Below, in pieces: positions 30,786 to 43,600 of a DNA stretch of 64,000 nucleotides. The number at the start of each line of letters is the position of its first letter. Position 1 is the first letter of the stretch. Source of the stretch: Acrasis kona (taxonomy: Eukaryota > Heterolobosea > Eutetramitea > Acrasida > Acrasidae); assembly GCA_026419775.2 (NCBI GenBank), contig JAOPGA020001391.1, forward strand, positions 52,378 to 116,377, read 5' to 3'. The position numbers and the translations under genes were made by a program. Below the pieces are notes generated by a model. It saw nothing but the letters and a program-made list of their open reading frames with translations, had not been told where the DNA came from and did not search any database.

Positions 30786-32189
30786 ATGCAAGTTTGGTTG
30801 GCTTTTGTGCTGTTTTTAAACTACTCTGTTTTATGCCAACTACAAGTTGAAAACTATGCTATCGTCAACAACAACCCAACAAAGAGAATTTTGAAGCAAC
30901 CAGAAGTAGCAAGCCTTTCTGAGTCTGTACAGGGTTTCTCTCCATTAGAGATTAAATCCTTTTATTCTTTTGACACTAGTCCAAATGCAGGTGAAGGTCA
31001 AACAATTGCGGTAATAGGTGTCTACAATTATCCCTTGATAGAGTCGCACCTACAAACTTTCAGTACGAAATTCAACCTACCGCAGTGCACCTCTATGAAC
31101 GGCTGTTTTACGAAAGTTGGACAAGATGGTAGTGGAAGGATTGCGACTGGAGATACATCATGGTATACACAGATTGCACTTGATGTAGAATGGGTACACG
31201 CGATGGCGCCTTCAGCCAACATAATGTTGGTTCTTGCAAATAGTACTTCACAATCAGACCTATTCGAAGCAGTGAACTATGTCAAATATCATGCACAGTA
31301 CATCAATATGGGTTTTGGAACTCCTGATTATACTGGTATGACCTCCAACGATTACTTGTTTTTTCAATTAGGTGTGAGCTTCTTTGCAGCCAGTGGTAAT
31401 AGCGGAACGCAGACACAATACCCATCCTCAAGTTCGAATGTGATTGCAGTTGGTGGAACCTCATTATATGTCGACACGTATGGAAACTTCTCTTCTGAAG
31501 TAGGATGGAGTTTTTCTGGGGGAGGATGCTCTCAATACGAAACGGCCACTTCCCAACAACGAAATGACGTTCGCGTGATTTTGGGATCAAATGCCATTCC
31601 CTGCAGTAATTTTAGAAGAAAAGTTCCAGGTAAACAACATTTTATCGAAGCTAACTAATTATTAGATTTATCAAGCGTTGCAGATCCATTAACTGGTGTG
31701 TCTGTTTTTTCTGAGAATAAATGGATAGTCGTCGGAGGCACAAGCGTCGCGTCAGCCATCACAACCGGTCGTGCGGCTGCATCTGGTGTAACAATCACTT
31801 CGAGATATTTATATACTGGTGGTATGTACTTCCGGGATATAGTCACTGGAGGAACAGATACTACATCATGCTCCGTCGGTTGGGATTACGTGACTGGTTT
31901 AGGATCTTGGTATCGTCAGGAATTAACAAATGTAGTGAACAATACTCTTGTTACACCAGCACCTACTCCAACTCCAACCCCTACACCAGGCCCAACACCC
32001 GGTCCAACAATTCACAGAAATACAACATCATCGGCACCCGTCACAACATATGCACCTTCTAAAAGACCCTCTCAAGATATTATTAATGAGATTGAAAGAT
32101 TGTTGCAGAGTATGTCTCCTGCTTCGACAATTAAAGTCGGGACATCTGGATTGGTTGTTTGTTTTGTTGTGTTCTTATTAATTCTGTAA
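30786..32189 (+). CDS. Sedolisin (S53) homologue with substituted catalytic residues and C-terminal anchor
   Basis: Exons 30786-31629 and 31666-32189 join in phase over a 36-nt intron, giving 455 residues. A signal peptide (VWLAFVLFLNYSVLC) is followed by an S53 domain very like short bacterial sedolisins (NAGEGQTIAVI, NLPQC, LDVEWVHAMAPSANIML). The Ser motif GGTSVAS is kept, as is the second acidic residue (ALD). The catalytic Glu is Gln (TQIALD), and the oxyanion Asp is Asn (ASGNSG where SGDSG is usual). A Thr/Pro linker and a C-terminal hydrophobic segment (GLVVCFVVFLLIL) suggest a GPI or membrane anchor. It has no long pro-region. I infer an inactive surface protein, possibly of bacterial origin. 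Confidence 0.88.
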
Positions 32190-32248
32190 ATATAATGTAA
32201 TAAATACCATCGAGATGGTTCTTCATAATTCTTCACTTAAAATTGTAA

Positions 32249-33343
32249 ATGTATTGGTTGACAACGTTGATATCGTATTTGGTGCTTTTGGTGTTGATAA
32301 ATGGGAACAACAAGGTAACATTAGATCAGTTTGGAAATATAAAGGCCACAGAGACGAGAAAATTTCAGGGAGAAACTCTTGCATTTGTTACGCCATGGAA
32401 TGGAAGAGGATATGATGTGGTCAAGGATCAAACATTGAAATTTGATTATGTAAGCCCTGTTTGGCTGCAAGTAAGGCCAGTGGTTGGCAGCACCAAATTT
32501 ATGATAACGGGTCAACACGACATTGATTCTACATGGGTTTCTATAGTACAAAAACAAGGTGCTAGCGTGCTTCCTCGATTACAATTTGATTGGTCGCATT
32601 GGACCCAACAAGACTTTAATGTTTTCTTTGGGGGAGGTTTTTCGGACAAGATACACCAACCGCTTATTGATTCGATAATAAAGCTCGTCCAAGAACGAAG
32701 CTTCGATGGACTCGTAATAGAGTGGGGATTTTTGGACACGGAGAACATTTTACCCGTGATGAAACCAATGTTGACTGCATTGTTTCAAGAATTACGCTTA
32801 AACACCAAATCAAGACAATTGTTCTTGGTTATACCTCCATTTAGAGGAGATCCAAATCAACAATCCTTCACGTCCCAACATTACTCTCAACTATTGGACG
32901 TAGTCGACCGATTCTGCGTAATGACTTATGATGCCTCAGGTGGACGTCCATCGCCCAACGCACCACTAAAAGATTTTGTAATACCAACAATCGATTACTT
33001 TACAAAAGGAACGGACCAAGATTTAAAAGCATCAAAATTACTTCTTGGTCTAAACTTTTATGGATACAAGTATTCCCTTTCGAGTCAACCAAACATGGAT
33101 GTAGTACTCGGGCACGACTACAAATCTATCATGAGTAAACATTCTCCTCAATTACATTGGGACGAGAATTCTGCAGAAAATTTCTTTGATTACACGAACG
33201 AGGAGGGAGTACAAGCCCGTGTGTTTTATCCTAGCGTTAGGAGTATAATGGCTAGGACAAAGGTCGCTACTGACAGGAACTTGGCAGGTGTCATGATTTG
33301 GGAAGTGGGACAAGGATTGACTGAGTTTGTGGACTTGTTGTAG
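32249..33343 (+). CDS. CHID1: Chitinase-domain-containing protein 1 homologue (GH18 fold)
   Basis: This 364-residue protein has an N-terminal signal sequence (LTTLISYLVLLVLI) and a GH18 TIM barrel of the CHID1/SI-CLP type: TPWNGRGYDVVKD, VSPVWLQV, FDGLVIEWGF, FCVMTYDAS and GLNFYGYKY. True chitinases have DxxDxDxE on strand 4; here the line reads DGLVIEW, as in CHID1, which binds saccharides without clear chitinase activity. Start: AATTGTAA directly precedes the ATG. It follows the sedolisin gene by 60 bp on the same strand, and both products enter the secretory path. Confidence 0.9.
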   Translation: MYWLTTLISYLVLLVLINGNNKVTLDQFGNIKATETRKFQGETLAFVTPWNGRGYDVVKDQTLKFDYVSPVWLQVRPVVGSTKFMITGQHDIDSTWVSIVQKQGASVLPRLQFDWSHWTQQDFNVFFGGGFSDKIHQPLIDSIIKLVQERSFDGLVIEWGFLDTENILPVMKPMLTALFQELRLNTKSRQLFLVIPPFRGDPNQQSFTSQHYSQLLDVVDRFCVMTYDASGGRPSPNAPLKDFVIPTIDYFTKGTDQDLKASKLLLGLNFYGYKYSLSSQPNMDVVLGHDYKSIMSKHSPQLHWDENSAENFFDYTNEEGVQARVFYPSVRSIMARTKVATDRNLAGVMIWEVGQGLTEFVDLL

Positions 33344-33447
33344 AGTTTTTATAAAGAAAGTTTTATTGTGTATTTTTGTTTTTTATCGTTTGCATCTACT
33401 ATGGAGCAAGCTGTTTTGTGAATTGTTTTATGATTTATTCTACAAAG

Positions 33448-33984
33448 TTATTCTACAAGTCTGTCCTCTCCAAACACTGGTGATTGCGGTGAGCCTAAAT
33501 ATCTTGAATGAGCTTTTAGATTTTTATCTAGCTCCATCCGTACTGCCAAATCTAAACATTCTACTGCTTCTCTGTAGTTGCCTGACTTTTGTCTAGTAAC
33601 TGCCTGATCTACTAAAAGTCTCAAATGGAGAAGGGCTGCGGACCGACTGTATTTTAGTGCCCGCTTTAAGTCGTTTTTCTCCTCAATGTCAGATCCATCT
33701 TTGCAGAATCCTAGTATGGTTCCCTTTAAAGAATGTGCCTCTATATTTGTAGAGTCAATCTTGATTACTTCGTCCATACAATGATTCGCCTCTGAAAAAT
33801 TCCCTAAAGACAAATTCATTTCTGCTATGTCAAAATATGCTAGTATTAAATAGTGCCTTGATAAGCTAGTTCCAACTATCACTTCGGAGATGCATTTTTT
33901 GTGGTACCTAAGAGCAGTTTGATACACTGTTGCTGTAGTATCATCGTCTTCTGTTGTAGTGCTTGTTGCGTGTCTTTGTCCCAT
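33448..33984 (-). CDS. TPR-like helical repeat protein
   Basis: A 178-residue protein with at least three helix-turn-helix units of tetratricopeptide type (LAYFDIAEMNLSLGNFSEAN, then IEAHSLKGTILGF, then DQAVTRQKSGNYREAVECLD). TPRs mediate protein binding; no partner domain is present. GTATTTGTAAAC lies immediately before the start codon. No intron. Confidence 0.7.
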   Translation of the reverse strand: MGQRHATSTTTEDDDTTATVYQTALRYHKKCISEVIVGTSLSRHYLILAYFDIAEMNLSLGNFSEANHCMDEVIKIDSTNIEAHSLKGTILGFCKDGSDIEEKNDLKRALKYSRSAALLHLRLLVDQAVTRQKSGNYREAVECLDLAVRMELDKNLKAHSRYLGSPQSPVFGEDRLVE

Positions 33985-34601
33985 TGTTTACAAATACAAA
34001 CTGTATTTGCGGATGTTTTTTCTCTTTTACGGTAGTTGTAATTTTATAGTCTAGCTACATTTTTGGTAATTTACATTGTAACTGATGATAAGCTCATTGA
34101 TTTCAGCCTGATATCATATCAAAATCTCCCTTGTGATACTTTTCACTAAATTAAAAAAACAAGGCCCAAAAGTACAGGAAAAGTAGTTGTAGAGATTTGA
34201 AATAGTCTGTTTAATTACTGAACATCGAAAGATATTGGAATGAGTACACAAATAAATATATGAGAGGAGGTTGAGAGACAGTGATTACATTGGATTAGAG
34301 AAAGGTTTCACATTTGCTAAAGCACTCGAGTTATCATACCAGTGATTCAAACTATTGGATGAGTGAATCTTTCATGATTATCAAAGTTTGAACTCATACA
34401 AATTAACTATTAAGTCATTATAATATGATAAAATACACAATATAGTAAAAATTGAGCTTATAGATTTAACTAGTTCTTCGGTCGGCAGAGCGATCAGAAA
34501 TTCTGCCAACATGAACTAATTTTTGTAATCCAAATTGTAATCAACATATAATCAAACAAGCGCACAAGTTCAGGTTGCACATCAACAGATAGAACAAACA
34601 A
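33985..34601. other. Intergenic region upstream of SZT2
   Basis: About 620 bp without a supported gene. It contains GGCAGA and TCTGCC as inverted 6-mers around 34481-34507, TTTTTGTAATCC at about 34519-34530, and long AT stretches. I see no tRNA-like or other recognisable RNA. Confidence 0.4.
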
Positions 34602-37600
34602 ATGTGGGGTTCACCTACAAATTATACACCACATTCAGATTTTTTATATGATGATTTCAATAACACAGCAGTGAATCTATCATCAGGAGTGCAGATTGAG
34701 GCCTCCCACATATTATTACAGGCAAATGATTATAATGTCTTTAAGAGATCCGATAGAACTGCATGGTACTTATCACAATTAAATAATCCAATGTACACAA
34801 GTCAAGTACGTGAAAGATGTTATTTTTGGTTTACCTTGATTAGACTTTTAATGGGGGTATTACTGCGCTGAGTGTATCCTTGCATATTCCCCAGAATTTT
34901 TCCAGACAGACGAAACATCTCACACAAAAAGATTTGGAACTTCCTGCAAAGGCAGTCTTAGAACCATTAAATAGTGCAGGTAATAGTGGAGATATTTTCT
35001 TCCAAACAAAGAGAAACAGGAGCCTTTCGACAGGAGAGAAGCCAGTAACCTTTTCTCCCGCAATATCCACTAACAATCCCAAGAAAAGAATAACAACATC
35101 TCAGTCCGTGGATGACATTGCCAAACCAGAAGAATCACTTTCTTACCAGACCAACTTGATGTCCATGATGAACAGTTCGACGTCATTAGATCCTCTCAAC
35201 ACATTATCGAGATCTCCAACACACAGTAACCAAAACAGTCCATCTACATTATCTACTTCTTCATCAATGACTCTCTTACAACAAGCATCCTCTGCATCCA
35301 TCTTGGGATCCAAAACCATTGTACATACATTATACACAAAGTATAGTATGGTCATTGCAATCGATTCTTCACAAAGCATGGCCGTCGTAGATCCCTCGAC
35401 AGGAGAAGTTTTATTCGATAGAGTCTATACCGTATCGGAGAAACTCATAAGCGCGCTCGCGGCCGTCGAGGAACAACAAGATCCCGTAGAAGTTCACTTG
35501 AGCGTCATTTCCGTCGGCGCGGCCCACAAACCCATCTTTACAATCCTTCAAGACGTAATCGTGACCAAGGACAATGCAGAAGAATTAGCAAAAAGGATCC
35601 ATCAGGAATTAATTAGAGTAGAGAACTCGGCGGCTAATTTATTTCAAAAAAAGTAAGCATTACGAATGGATCTCAAACGACTAACAATGACAGAAGGGAC
35701 GCTAGTCTCATTTCGTCGGACTTTAATAACATTATTTCGGACGCATTAATCGCATTTGATTTTTTACCACAGGACTCTTGTCCAATATTATTGTTCATCA
35801 CGGAAGGTGTCTTTTCGTTGAGTAATTTGAAAACAGATACAATATGTCGCATCAACGACTCCGATGTAACTTTCATCCTGATCAACATTTCTGGAAGTCA
35901 CCATTCGGACTATTTATATTGTTTCGTTCCCAATTCCGATCTCATGCAATTCATGATGAATGCAGTTGATGGGTCATTGATTGATTACTCATTTTTTAGA
36001 GATTTTGAATCTTTACAAAACAACGATTCTTCATCGTCATTGACGGACGTGGACCAACAATCAACGACCAATAAGAAACGCATTTGGTTGTTACATAATG
36101 CAATGTTTCTGAAACGATCTAGTTTTCAATGTCACGTGCCACGAACCAACATTCACACGAGCATACCACAAGTATTACCGAGAGCAAATAGTAATCCCAA
36201 CATGATGTTACATGCAGTTCAAACCGATCGAACCATTGAGAAATTAAAAGAGTATCGATTACAATTAACAAATTTGGATTCTTTGATTAGAATGAGAGTT
36301 AGACAGGGATTCGTGGTGGAGGGCATTCAATATGCCGATAATGACAATAATGCAGATTATCGCAATAATGCATTCATGATGGATTCTGGATATTCGGATC
36401 ATCGTCGAAATTACATGACTCGACCAGAAATCAAATCGGTACAAATGAGATTCTTGTTCAGACCCAATGTGGATATAGAGTATGCCATTCGAGTAACAAG
36501 ATCAAATTCGTCATCTTCGACATCGTCAACATCAACATCCACATCCACATCTACAAACATCAATAACAACTCGAACGCTCCATTCGACGACAATAACAAA
36601 TCACAATCAAACATTGGAGATGGAATTTCCGATGATTTGGATCAACAAGATGATTCGAATTATTACGGTAACAAGAGATCATCGACTCCTCATACAAGAA
36701 CCAACAGTTATGGTTATCAACACAATCGACATTTGAGCGATCACTTGGTTGGTAGTTTCTCCACTCAATTAGAACCTAATCAAGTCAATATAAAGATATT
36801 AGGAAGTGCCCCTAGTATATTCCAAGAAAAATTTAGAATGTACAAGAAGAAGTTACCACAAAGTAACAACAATCAACAACAACAAACGTCGAGCGGTAAT
36901 AACTCTGCAGCGAGCGGTGTTAATAACAATAATGTGAGCGGTGGCGTTAATAACAACAATAATGCATCGTTAGCGGGTGGCGCTGGAGGTGGAGCCACTC
37001 CTCAAGCTGCTGTTGGAATCGGTGCAGCGATGCATACGACAGCAGCAGAGTGTTCTACGTTTAATAGCATTATCAATTTTGTACAAAGCATCACTAACGA
37101 TGATAAATTAGCTGATCAGTTGAATAATGCAGCTAATAGCGGCAGTAGTAGTAATTTACAATTACGTAATTTTGCATTATCTCCATTGGTTCAACTCAAG
37201 GAACGAAATCACTTTTCTCCTCTCTTTGATGAGCACTCCATCGTTGTGCAGTTACCGACCGATGCACCTCCTTATATCAAAGTGGAACAAATGGGAGAGA
37301 ATTTGGCATCTGGATTGACACCTGGGGCGATATCCAACAATGCACCTACGGCCAATACTCCACGTCGTACTTCATCAAACTCTTCTCTCACGAATAACCA
37401 ATCGCCCCCCAATAACCAAAACAATACAATTGCTGCTCCGTTGTTTACGTCCAATGATATTCGTTATCAACACACTGTTGCAATGATTAGACATGCTTGC
37501 GAGAAGCAATGGAGCACTAGTCGCATCGTTGATGATTTATTCGTAAAATTTCCTCCGCAACCCAATAATGACGTTGCTGTCATGTTAATGATGAATGGAA

Positions 37601-40600
37601 TCGATACGGTCGATAGCGTGAGTACTCCCACGAGTGCATCCGGCACTCCATCCACTAATCATGACCCTGATTATTATTATCGACACCATCACGTCGGAAT
37701 ACAAGATTCTGAAAAGAACACCCTTCAACACGACCAACAAGGATTTTGTGTTCTAAAGGTAATTTGGAGGACGTTTGCTCTTGTCGAATTCAAATTATTG
37801 TTTTTTAATTGTAATAGCTCTACTAGAGTAGAATTAACTCATCAGTTCCAACAATTAATATCGAGCATCAAAAACATCACGGTGATTCAACGACCAGTCA
37901 TTTGTGATATTTTGGAAAGAATACCGAGAGCAGATACTACGTTATTGAACGGAACGCCTCATTATACTCATTACATGATGCATACGAAATGGGCATGGCC
38001 CATATTATCTCCAAATATCGACCAACAATTGTTAGAAGTATCAGGTGGACATGTATTAAGGAGCATCATTAGCGTATTATATGCACAACGATTAAGAGAA
38101 GGATTCTCGGTCGTTAGTTTTGGACACAGCACTTTATTCTTTAAACAATTAAACATAGAGAAGGACTTACCTCTACTCCCTTCCAATTACCACCCGAGCG
38201 ATCATTCGTTATCGTCGCCTCGAAGTAACATTGAAATGGGGGAGTTGTTCATATTTTATGGCGTTCATTACTACAAGAAGGCAAAGCAAATCAAAACAGA
38301 AGTATGGATCGAACCACAGTGTGGTAAAGTCTTTTTTGATGATTATTATGTAACCGAGAGGGACTTACATGATATGGTATTGGAATGGACCACCAATACC
38401 GATACCGAAGTGATGAGTTTGTTTAAAACTTTTCATGAAATTTATACGGCTTGTCAAAACAATCAATCCAATGCGTTCCCTCCCGTAATTTCCAATACCA
38501 ACGAATCATCGAGCATTCCATTCAATATCACTGGAATATACGATCGTGGTTACAAACAACCGGTCATGTTTAGTTTATACGATCACGATAAACAAGCAAC
38601 AACCATCGATCCTTCCATTCAGGTCCGTAACAAACAAATTTACGATCGATTGGTCAGAATCATTGCCTTTATGAACGATTCCGAAATCACTCTCTCTTCT
38701 AGTCATTCACAACTATCTCAATTAAAAGATTACAAGTGCTTTGCTAGAAACGTAACGACGGGTGGCGAAACGAATCGAAACTCGAACGTGAGCAGTACGA
38801 GTGGCGGTAATAATAATTCGCCCAATAGTAACGTTCGTCGTAAATTTGTTCTCACGTTGATATCTCAATCGTTACCCATTAATAATAATCACGTACAAGT
38901 ATTGGTATGTGAATGTAATGAAGGTGATTTGGGATGGTTAGATAAATCACCTAGCGAAGATCAAGTGGCACAATATATTTTTGCAGAGCACAATGCAATG
39001 GTAAAGAGTGCATCCAGAGGTAGTAGCAACATGTTACTAAATAGCGCCAACAGTAGTGCAAGTGGCGGTAGTGTAAATAACAATGGTGGAGCGATCAACA
39101 ACGAGTTGGTTCATTCCAATAGTAATGTCGATTTGACACAAGTAAGTGGCAATCCATCACCTATCGCACGAATGAGTCCCGATTCTTATCACTATTATGA
39201 CTTTTTATTAAACATGCATAGCTATAGTTATGCCTTTGGCGTTTATAAATCGTTACAAGCTCATCAAATGGTTTCCAAATCATCTCTTGTACAAGCCATC
39301 GAGAGTTGTTACGAATATAGAGATCACATCGATCTGACTGAATTATTCGAAAGTATTTTATTGAGCAGAGATTACTTTTTCGAAAAGATGCAATCCAGAT
39401 CAAAAACGCCACAACAAGAAATGAACGATTACTTTGTGTACTTGATCCAAAAGTATTTTGAAAAGGTGCCCAATAGCGAATTTCATTACTTTTTAAACGA
39501 CTCTACTTCATCCATGATGATTAATTCTAATCATACAAATACTCCTTCGAATGCAACGAATACTCCAGTGGCTAGCGGTAGACCACGTAGAGTAAGTAAC
39601 ACAATAACAATGCAACAAAGCGCATCGACAACATCCACGCCTCTCTCGTCTGCTCCCAAATCAATCAAACAGGATCATTTTGAAGATATCGATAGTTATG
39701 AAATATTCGATGAGGACGAATTGATTTTACAAGATGATCAAGATGAAATGGTGGATTCAACAAAGGATTTGGAATTACATTCCATCGATGGATCCTTACT
39801 TCCCAATCACTTGTTATCATCATCGGATCACATGAGCGAACACACGTTCAGTAGCAGTGCCTCATCATCTCAACAATTCGTGGTGAGCGATCCACAACAA
39901 GCGGCCGCTTTGTCCCAATTAGATTCCTCTTCCATGCCCGTATTCATGAGAATGGAATGTGTCATCTCTACCGCTCCCTCCTCATCTTCTTTTAAATCTT
40001 CAAATGATAATAACAATAACAATAATAATCTATCGTATTATCAACAAGAATCTTCGTCGTCGTCATTACCTCAACAACGTCACTCTCAAACAAAAACATT
40101 TCCAATCAATCAAATACCCATTCAACAAGTATCAGATATGTTTCGTGATCAAAATCCAAAGAAACGAACTCGTGCAAAAAAGAGTCAACTCATCAAGAGC
40201 GCATCTGGTACGTTACTAAAGCGATCGGGCAGCGGTCACTTTACAAAAAGCGATTTGGTACATTCTGATGATGAAGAAGATGACGAAGAGGAAGATGACG
40301 AAGAAGGTTCCGATGAAGAACCATCGACGTCATCTGATGGTGACGAAGAGGAAGAAGAAGAGGAAGTTGGAGAAATTGACGAAAAGGTGATGGGTACAAG
40401 TGCCGTTTATGATAAAGTGAGAAGCGAAATGGATTCGACTTCCACTTGGTTAAGTAGCGTGAGTAACATTAAAGCTGCACTACGTATCTATTGTATCACT
40501 TTACCACCCGATCGACACGTGATTGCACTCGATCAATTCGAACCATCTAACAAGGACGTGTTGCGTTATTTATATCGACATCACGATAGTAACCAATTTT

Positions 40601-43600
40601 CATTCGCTAGGAGCAAGTACGAATGGAGAGATGAAATGGACGAAGAGTTGTTGTTACACGATGACGACGATGTGGATCACGACGGTCAGGTATCTCCTAG
40701 ACACGATCATGATCAAGACGATCACGAAGAATCAAGACAAGATCCTAGACATCATGGTCACCATCATGCATCTAGTCATCATCCATTATCCACATCATCA
40801 GTGACCATGAGCACTCCATTCTTATCTAATAAACACTTACCTAAACAAGTGAGAAGGTCGCTTAATAAAATGAAGAGAAGAATACAAGCATTGATAAGTA
40901 ACGAAATACTTAATGCTTTGTTACATACTTCACCAATCACTCCTTATGTGGTTAGTAAAGTATTATCTCATGTTCACTTTTTACCTCCTAATTGTAGCCA
41001 ATCTTATACTGTACCTGTACAATTCGTTGGTGATGATGTGACCACTCCAACGAGTAATTCAACTACCATGATTGGGAATAATTGTGACGAACATGATTCT
41101 GCGGTGCTCATGTTTCATGATCAATTGGTTCGTTACAAACATTTATTATTTGAAAGAGTGGGCGATACTTGTCGTTATATTGTCTATATGCACAAGGACT
41201 CTAAAAAAGAAAGATATGCTTATCAAAAAATGAACAATAATCAATCTTCTTCTTCTTCCACTGCTGCTCCTACTAATACAATGTTTAATATCTCTACCGC
41301 TCCTTCTCAACAACAACCATCAGTTGTTGATCCAACCGATAATTTATCATCGTCTTCGTCATCGACGAGTGGAGTTGATTTTAATCAACAACCAGTGATA
41401 CCCACAAGTGACTTTGTTGAACGAGATACTGCAATTGCACACTATGGAAAAGAAAAATTAGAAATGCCTTATTGGATCATCATAAACATGAAGGGAGAAG
41501 AATCACATTCTACGACCACAACGACGACGACTACCAGTAGTACATTATCTCAACAACAACCTTTTGGTTTCTCGTCTCCTACAAAAATCAATTCCGTCAA
41601 TGGACCCACTGGAGAATTCATTTACAAGAGAAATATAGGCGTTACTTTATATTCGCCTTATCCAATCGATATAGACACCAGAGCACATGTGAATCAGTTA
41701 ATAGAAACGGCATTACATGCAGTGAGCAAGAGAGTTAATACTTTGATACTACTCAATCGATTACATGACACGAGGGTCTGTAGTTCGTTGATGATACCCA
41801 TCGATAAGGAAAATAATAATAATGCTCAACATAACACTTCTTCATCATCGGCTCCTTCTACTCCATTGGCCAATAGAAAAAAGAAACCAATGATGAATGA
41901 AATTGATACCATACCAGAAGGTTCGTTCGCGTGTCCATTGGTCCACGCCGTTCGTTTTTCGTTACATAGTCGATTATCTACCGAACACGTCATGGCTGCA
42001 TTAGCCACAAGTGTATTCCATCCATTCGAAGTGAGTAATCGTGGAAATGTCTACGTATACAGAGAACGAGTAGGTAATGTATTTTACTTACGTCTCTGTG
42101 ACGGTAAAAACAGCACCATTTGTTCCACTCCAACTGTTTCTGAACCAGTCACAACCTTCACCACCACCACCACACCTCCACCACCACCTCAACAACCAAT
42201 GGTAAGTGACACATTTGCTCAAGAAAAGAAAAAGTATTCATTATCCTTATCGACCATCGGTAATTATTACATTTATGCAAATATGAACATACCGATACCC
42301 AGCAGAAAGTCTTCGCTCGTACTAGAAGTTTACGGAGTGAATCAACCAAGTCACGAAATCACTCGTCAACTCCAATTGCTAGTCGAATCCAAATTATCAG
42401 CAATGACGCTCAACGTAATCAGTAGTTTACTGTTAAGAAATCGACAATTCAAATTAAACGTAGAAGATGTCGAGTTCATAAGACCATTCACCAAAAAACC
42501 AGATCGTGCCGTCACGATCCAAATACCGTGCTTGGTGACCAAACCCTTTTTGTTCTTATTGTTACTTCGACAAAGCATGATGAGTTATTTACATCGATTG
42601 TACTTGACTAGCAACAGCGATAATAACTCAAATAACAACGATAACGATAATCAAGCAGGTGGTGGACCTAACCTTACAGAAGATGACGAGGAGAGCATCG
42701 GAGGTAGTTTTTCGAATAACAATCAACATTTGAACTCACATACGACTCATTCGACAACCAGCACTCAACAATCGAGAGGATTTCCGTTCAAGCCCTTGGA
42801 GTTTTCGTTCCTCTATAACGCATCTTCTACCAACACTGCCACTCATTCACGTTCCATGCAGAGCCAAACAAACTGTAAAGGCATCTCATGCGTACAAATG
42901 ACCGTTTTGGATCGCCAAGGTAAATTAGTGAGGTACTTTCCTCCACAACACGACACGCAAACAGAAAAGAAGAGAAGAAGAACGAGACGAAAATTATCGA
43001 CGAGTCACGATTTGGTAGAAGAAGCCGAAATGGACGATGGTAATCAAGATGACGAAGAATTCGAAGAAGATGATTACGAATCAGAAGAAGAATACGAAGA
43101 GGATATCGATCAATTATTCTGGCCACCAGCCGTTGCTCACGAATCAAGTGGATTATCGTCCGAACAAGGTGGTTATTTGGAAAATCCACAATTTGATGAT
43201 AGCGACGATGACGACTTACAATCGTGCTCATCGACCATCACCTCTTCCAACAATAACGTGATGGCCAATAACGCCGTCGTTTCTAACCCTAACCAATCCA
43301 CCACCACCACCACCACCCACACAACGACCGATGATGAAGATCAATTACTTTCGAGTCACCTCCAACACTTTTCTCAACATGAAATCTTATTAGAGATTTG
43401 GAGAAAGGGAGATGTGGACATTCAATCGCTAATCGATCGAATCGTATTGACCGTAAATCAAACGCTATGCGATTATGCCATCGAAGAGAAATTATTCAAA
43501 ATACCAATCTTGATGACTAGTTACAGAGAACAATTTTATAGTACGTTTAGTGCCATTGCTCAACGAGCGCGTAGCGTAAAGAGCACCACCGTATTAGAAT

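Noticed and set aside
34481..34507. Small structured RNA upstream of SZT2
   Set aside because: A single 6-bp inverted repeat with a loose loop matches no known RNA family and is expected by chance in AT-rich DNA.
34000..34600. Additional protein gene in the gap before SZT2
   Set aside because: Short frames on both strands lack start codons, splice sites and coding character.
37757..37820. Possible intron inside the long SZT2 exon (GGTAATTT to TGTAATAG)
   Set aside because: Its length is not a multiple of three and removal creates a stop. The retained sequence (VIWRTFALVEFKLLFFNC) looks coding.
42827..43231. 134-codon minus-strand ORF inside SZT2
   Set aside because: Shadow of Glu/Asp-rich repeats; Arg/Ile-rich low-complexity product without any feature of its own.
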